From: Hypericum androsaemum
Taxonomy: Eukaryota > Streptophyta > Magnoliopsida > Malpighiales > Hypericaceae
Assembly: GCA_963995505.1 (NCBI GenBank)
Contig: OZ023187.1
Location: 9,573,176 to 9,637,175, forward strand
DNA length: 64,000 nt
Reading direction: 5' to 3'
Shown: piece by piece, positions 62,059 through 64,000 of the stretch
Numbering within the stretch: position 1 is the stretch's first letter
Layout of the letters: each line of letters opens with the position of its first letter
Notes under the pieces: model-generated
The model's input: the letters and a program-made list of their open reading frames with translations, nothing else
Databases searched by the model: none
Told to the model about the DNA's origin: nothing
Translations under genes and position numbers: made by a program

Positions 62059-62331
62059 TTTCCTTTTCTGGTCCTTTCTTACCTTATCTTGCCTTTTCTT
62101 ACCTCATCATTCCTTTTATTGCCTTATTTTGTAGTTTATTTCCTTTTCTTTTTTTATCATACTTTTCCTTCCCTTTTCTTTCCTTTTCATTGTCTTTCCT
62201 TTTCTGGTCCTTTTTTACCTGATCTTGCCTTTTCTTACCTTTTCATGCCTTTTATTGCCTTATTTTGTAGTTTATTGCCTTTTCTTTTTTTATCATACTT
62301 TTCCTTCCCTCTTCTTTCCTTTTCATTGTCT
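62059..62331 (+). repeat. About 136-bp tandem duplication near the array edge
   Basis: TTTCCTTTTCTGGTCC at 62059 recurs at 62195. The following TTATTTTGTAGTTTATT and TTTTTTTATCATACTTTTCC phrases are also doubled. It lies about 400 bp from the right end of the array. Confidence 0.9.
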
Positions 62332-62735
62332 TTCCTTGCCTTTTCTTGCCTATTCTTTCCTTTTCTTCCCTTATCATGCCTTATCTTGCCTTTTCATTCC
62401 TTATCTTCCTTTTCCTTGCCTTTTCTTTCGATTTCTTTCCCTTTTTTAAATTTTCTTGCCTTTTCTTGTATTTTCCTTGCCTTTTCTTGCCTTACCTTGC
62501 CTTTTCCTTATCTTTTCTTGCCATTATCTTGCCTTTTCTTGACTTATCTTGCCTTTTCTTTCCTTATCTTGCCTTTACTTTCCTTTTCTTGCCTTATCTT
62601 CACTTTGATTGCCATTTCTTGCCTTATCTTGCAGTTTATTGCCTTTTTTTTCCTTCTCATACTTTTCCTTACCTTTTCTTGCCTATCCTTACCTTTTCTT
62701 GCCTTTTTTTGCCTTATCATGCCTTATCTTTCTTT

Positions 62736-63425
62736 TTCAATGAACGAGGTAAGTTTAGGTTTACTGGTATATGTTCACTTATTATTTGAAATTAATAGAT
62801 ATCATATGAGGTGACTTATCATCTTAGGCATAAAACTGGAAATTTAATAGGAACTATTGGTATGTGTAATTGGTTAATAAAATTGGGAGCTCAAGTAAGG
62901 TTTTCATGTTCAAAATTAGGAACACCAAATAGAAAAGAAGAAGAGGAAGGAAGTGACAAAGGAGTTATGTATTTTGATCTTAAATTTTGTATTTACGGAG
63001 AGAAAGATGTAGGAGATACTTAAGGAAAATATAGTTAATAACCTTGGTAATGAAATTTGGGATGAACAGAATTGTGATTACAAAGGAAAGAATAAGGAAA
63101 TTAAGTAAAAGATAGGTATGTTATTTATTTATATAAAATTGGCAAGAACAGATGGATTTATCCATCGTATTATATAATTTTAAAGAGTATAACTAAATTT
63201 TGGAATGTTTGAGATCATCTATGGATTGAACATAATGAGGAGTACGTAATGAAGCTAAATTAAGTGAACTTTGTCTAATATGAAAGAATTTGAATGGCTG
63301 TGATTTAAGATTTAGTAAGCAAACTTAGACATTTTATTTTGAACGAATGATGGTTATATTACCAGGTTTGGAGTACTACCATGTTTGAGGTCTTTGACCA
63401 GTTGAAGGGCCACCTATGTGTTAGC
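62736..63425. other. Non-array flank, unrecognised
   Basis: Purine-containing unique-looking sequence beginning AATGAACGAGGTAAGTTTAG. A 70-codon frame (62811-63023, +) has an acidic EEEE run and no motif I recognise. No LTR start and no target duplication is visible at the array junction. It may be the upstream part of the diverged LTR that follows, but I cannot align it to the other LTR. Confidence 0.6.
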
Positions 63426-64000
63426 GGTTTGACGAGCTAAATTGGTAAACAAATAATATGTGGCTCGTACTTTATTTGGCATACTCTATTTATTTGTCAT
63501 GATCTGAATATGGTAATGTGAGTGCATTTTGTGCATTTGTCATATGAGCATATTGTATGACGTTATGATTTGTGAAAGTTTATTCAATCTGGCCCAGCAG
63601 GGCCACTGGATATGTTTGGTATATTTTGGAGCCTATGAATTTGTTATGATATGAAAGTCTGTTATATGGATGGCTCTGCTCTGTGATATGGACGTCTAGT
63701 AGGCAGAGACCTAGCCATGACCAACCGGGGATGTTGGCATATGTGCAGAAATAATGAGGATACAATGGATTCTGATATGATCTATTTGGCCGGCGTTGTT
63801 GGTTTCTGATGGCGCCTTTGAGATATGGTATCCTCGTGTCGGAGTTGGAGTGACACTATCTAGATCTTGCCAAATGTTCGTCAGTTCTACTATATGATAT
63901 TAGAATTATGTGTCATGTGTCAAATTGCGTGACGGTATGGAACTTTGCATAGTTTGCTCATGTTTCTGTAACTTTGTGATTATATGCTATATTTGGTCAT
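63426..64000 (+). mobile_element. Partial diverged LTR of the same family, opposite orientation (runs off window)
   Basis: The reverse complement of about 49520-50090 is recognisable here. GGTAAACAAATAATATGTG is shared exactly, followed by TTTATTTGTCATGAT, TGTCATATGAGCA, AGACGTCCATATCACAG (in reverse) and GATATGGTATCCTCG. There are many substitutions and small indels, so it is clearly older or from another subfamily. The reading direction equals the element's sense direction, so it is inverted relative to the 43265-51779 element. Its other end, PBS and body lie beyond 64000. Confidence 0.9.

Larger units (their letters stand above)
51785..62735 (+). repeat. Decameric array, domain R (second part)
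   Basis: Continuation of the array with the same orientation and the same domain R markers (TTATTGCCTTTTC then TTATCATACTTTTCC, near 52440, 54090, 55320, 57235, 57850, 61030, 62135 and 62280). It was contiguous with 32797-43264 before the retrotransposon inserted. Ends at about 62735 with a run reading CTTATCTTTCTTTTTC. I see no gene; the open frames of up to several hundred residues are repeat artefacts. Confidence 0.96.

Noticed and set aside
1..62735. CRISPR array or other spacer-repeat system
   Set aside because: Repeats are contiguous 10-mers with no unique spacers, in a plant context.
1..62735. Telomere or interstitial telomeric repeat
   Set aside because: The unit is not TTTAGGG or a known variant; it lacks the G-run and has a 10-bp period.
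32827..62814. Further long + strand frames, including 783 codons at 35048-37399 and 720 at 39890-42052
   Set aside because: Same repeat artefact; no domain, no non-repeat exon and no promoter context.
62811..63023. 70-codon frame with an EEEE run beside the array
   Set aside because: No recognisable motif, neighbouring exon or codon bias that I can judge. Too short to call.

Overview
This window is a block of plant repetitive DNA with no intact gene that I can support. About 53 kb of the 64 kb is one very long minisatellite/satellite array. Its unit is close to 10 bp: TTGCCTTTTC or TTGCCTTATC on the + strand, with frequent TTACC, TTTCC, TTGCA and TTCCC variants and occasional 11-bp units carrying one extra C. 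The unit keeps one orientation throughout, apart from a single inverted patch of about 240 bp. Two transposable elements of types common in flowering plants sit inside the array: a decayed PIF/Harbinger DNA transposon and a long-LTR, non-autonomous retrotransposon primed by initiator tRNA-Met. Together they point to an angiosperm, probably a eudicot. I cannot name the species.

Layout. 1-18175: array domain L, marked by an irregularly recurring phrase resembling TGTTATTGCCTTTTC. 18176-19222: Harbinger remnant with a TTA target duplication and a broken transposase C-terminus on the - strand. 19223-about 19500: the last part of domain L. About 19500-32596: domain M, containing three tandem higher-order repeats of about 3.84 kb. 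32597-32796: a 200-N assembly gap. 32797-43264: domain R, marked by a phrase ending TTTCCTTATCATACTTTTCC and containing the inverted patch at 38321-38561. 43265-51779: LTR retrotransposon in - orientation with a perfect 5-bp TCATG duplication, unequal LTRs (2208 and 2767 bp), PPT, PBS and a 3.5-kb internal region without recognisable gag or pol. 51780-62735: domain R again. 62736-about 63425: unrecognised non-array DNA. About 63426-64000: part of a diverged copy of the same LTR family in the opposite orientation, running off the window.

Interpretation. Both insertions interrupt the decamer array in perfect register: removing the element and one target copy restores continuous units. The array therefore predates both elements. 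The very long open frames on the + strand are a by-product of a 10-bp, stop-poor repeat, which reads as the same hydrophobic decapeptide in all three frames. They are not genes. The points most worth pursuing are the array itself (in-phase A-tracts at about the helical period, strong strand asymmetry, layered higher-order structure, an inverted patch), a 132-bp perfect palindrome inside the retrotransposon, and a filler-DNA deletion in one LTR.
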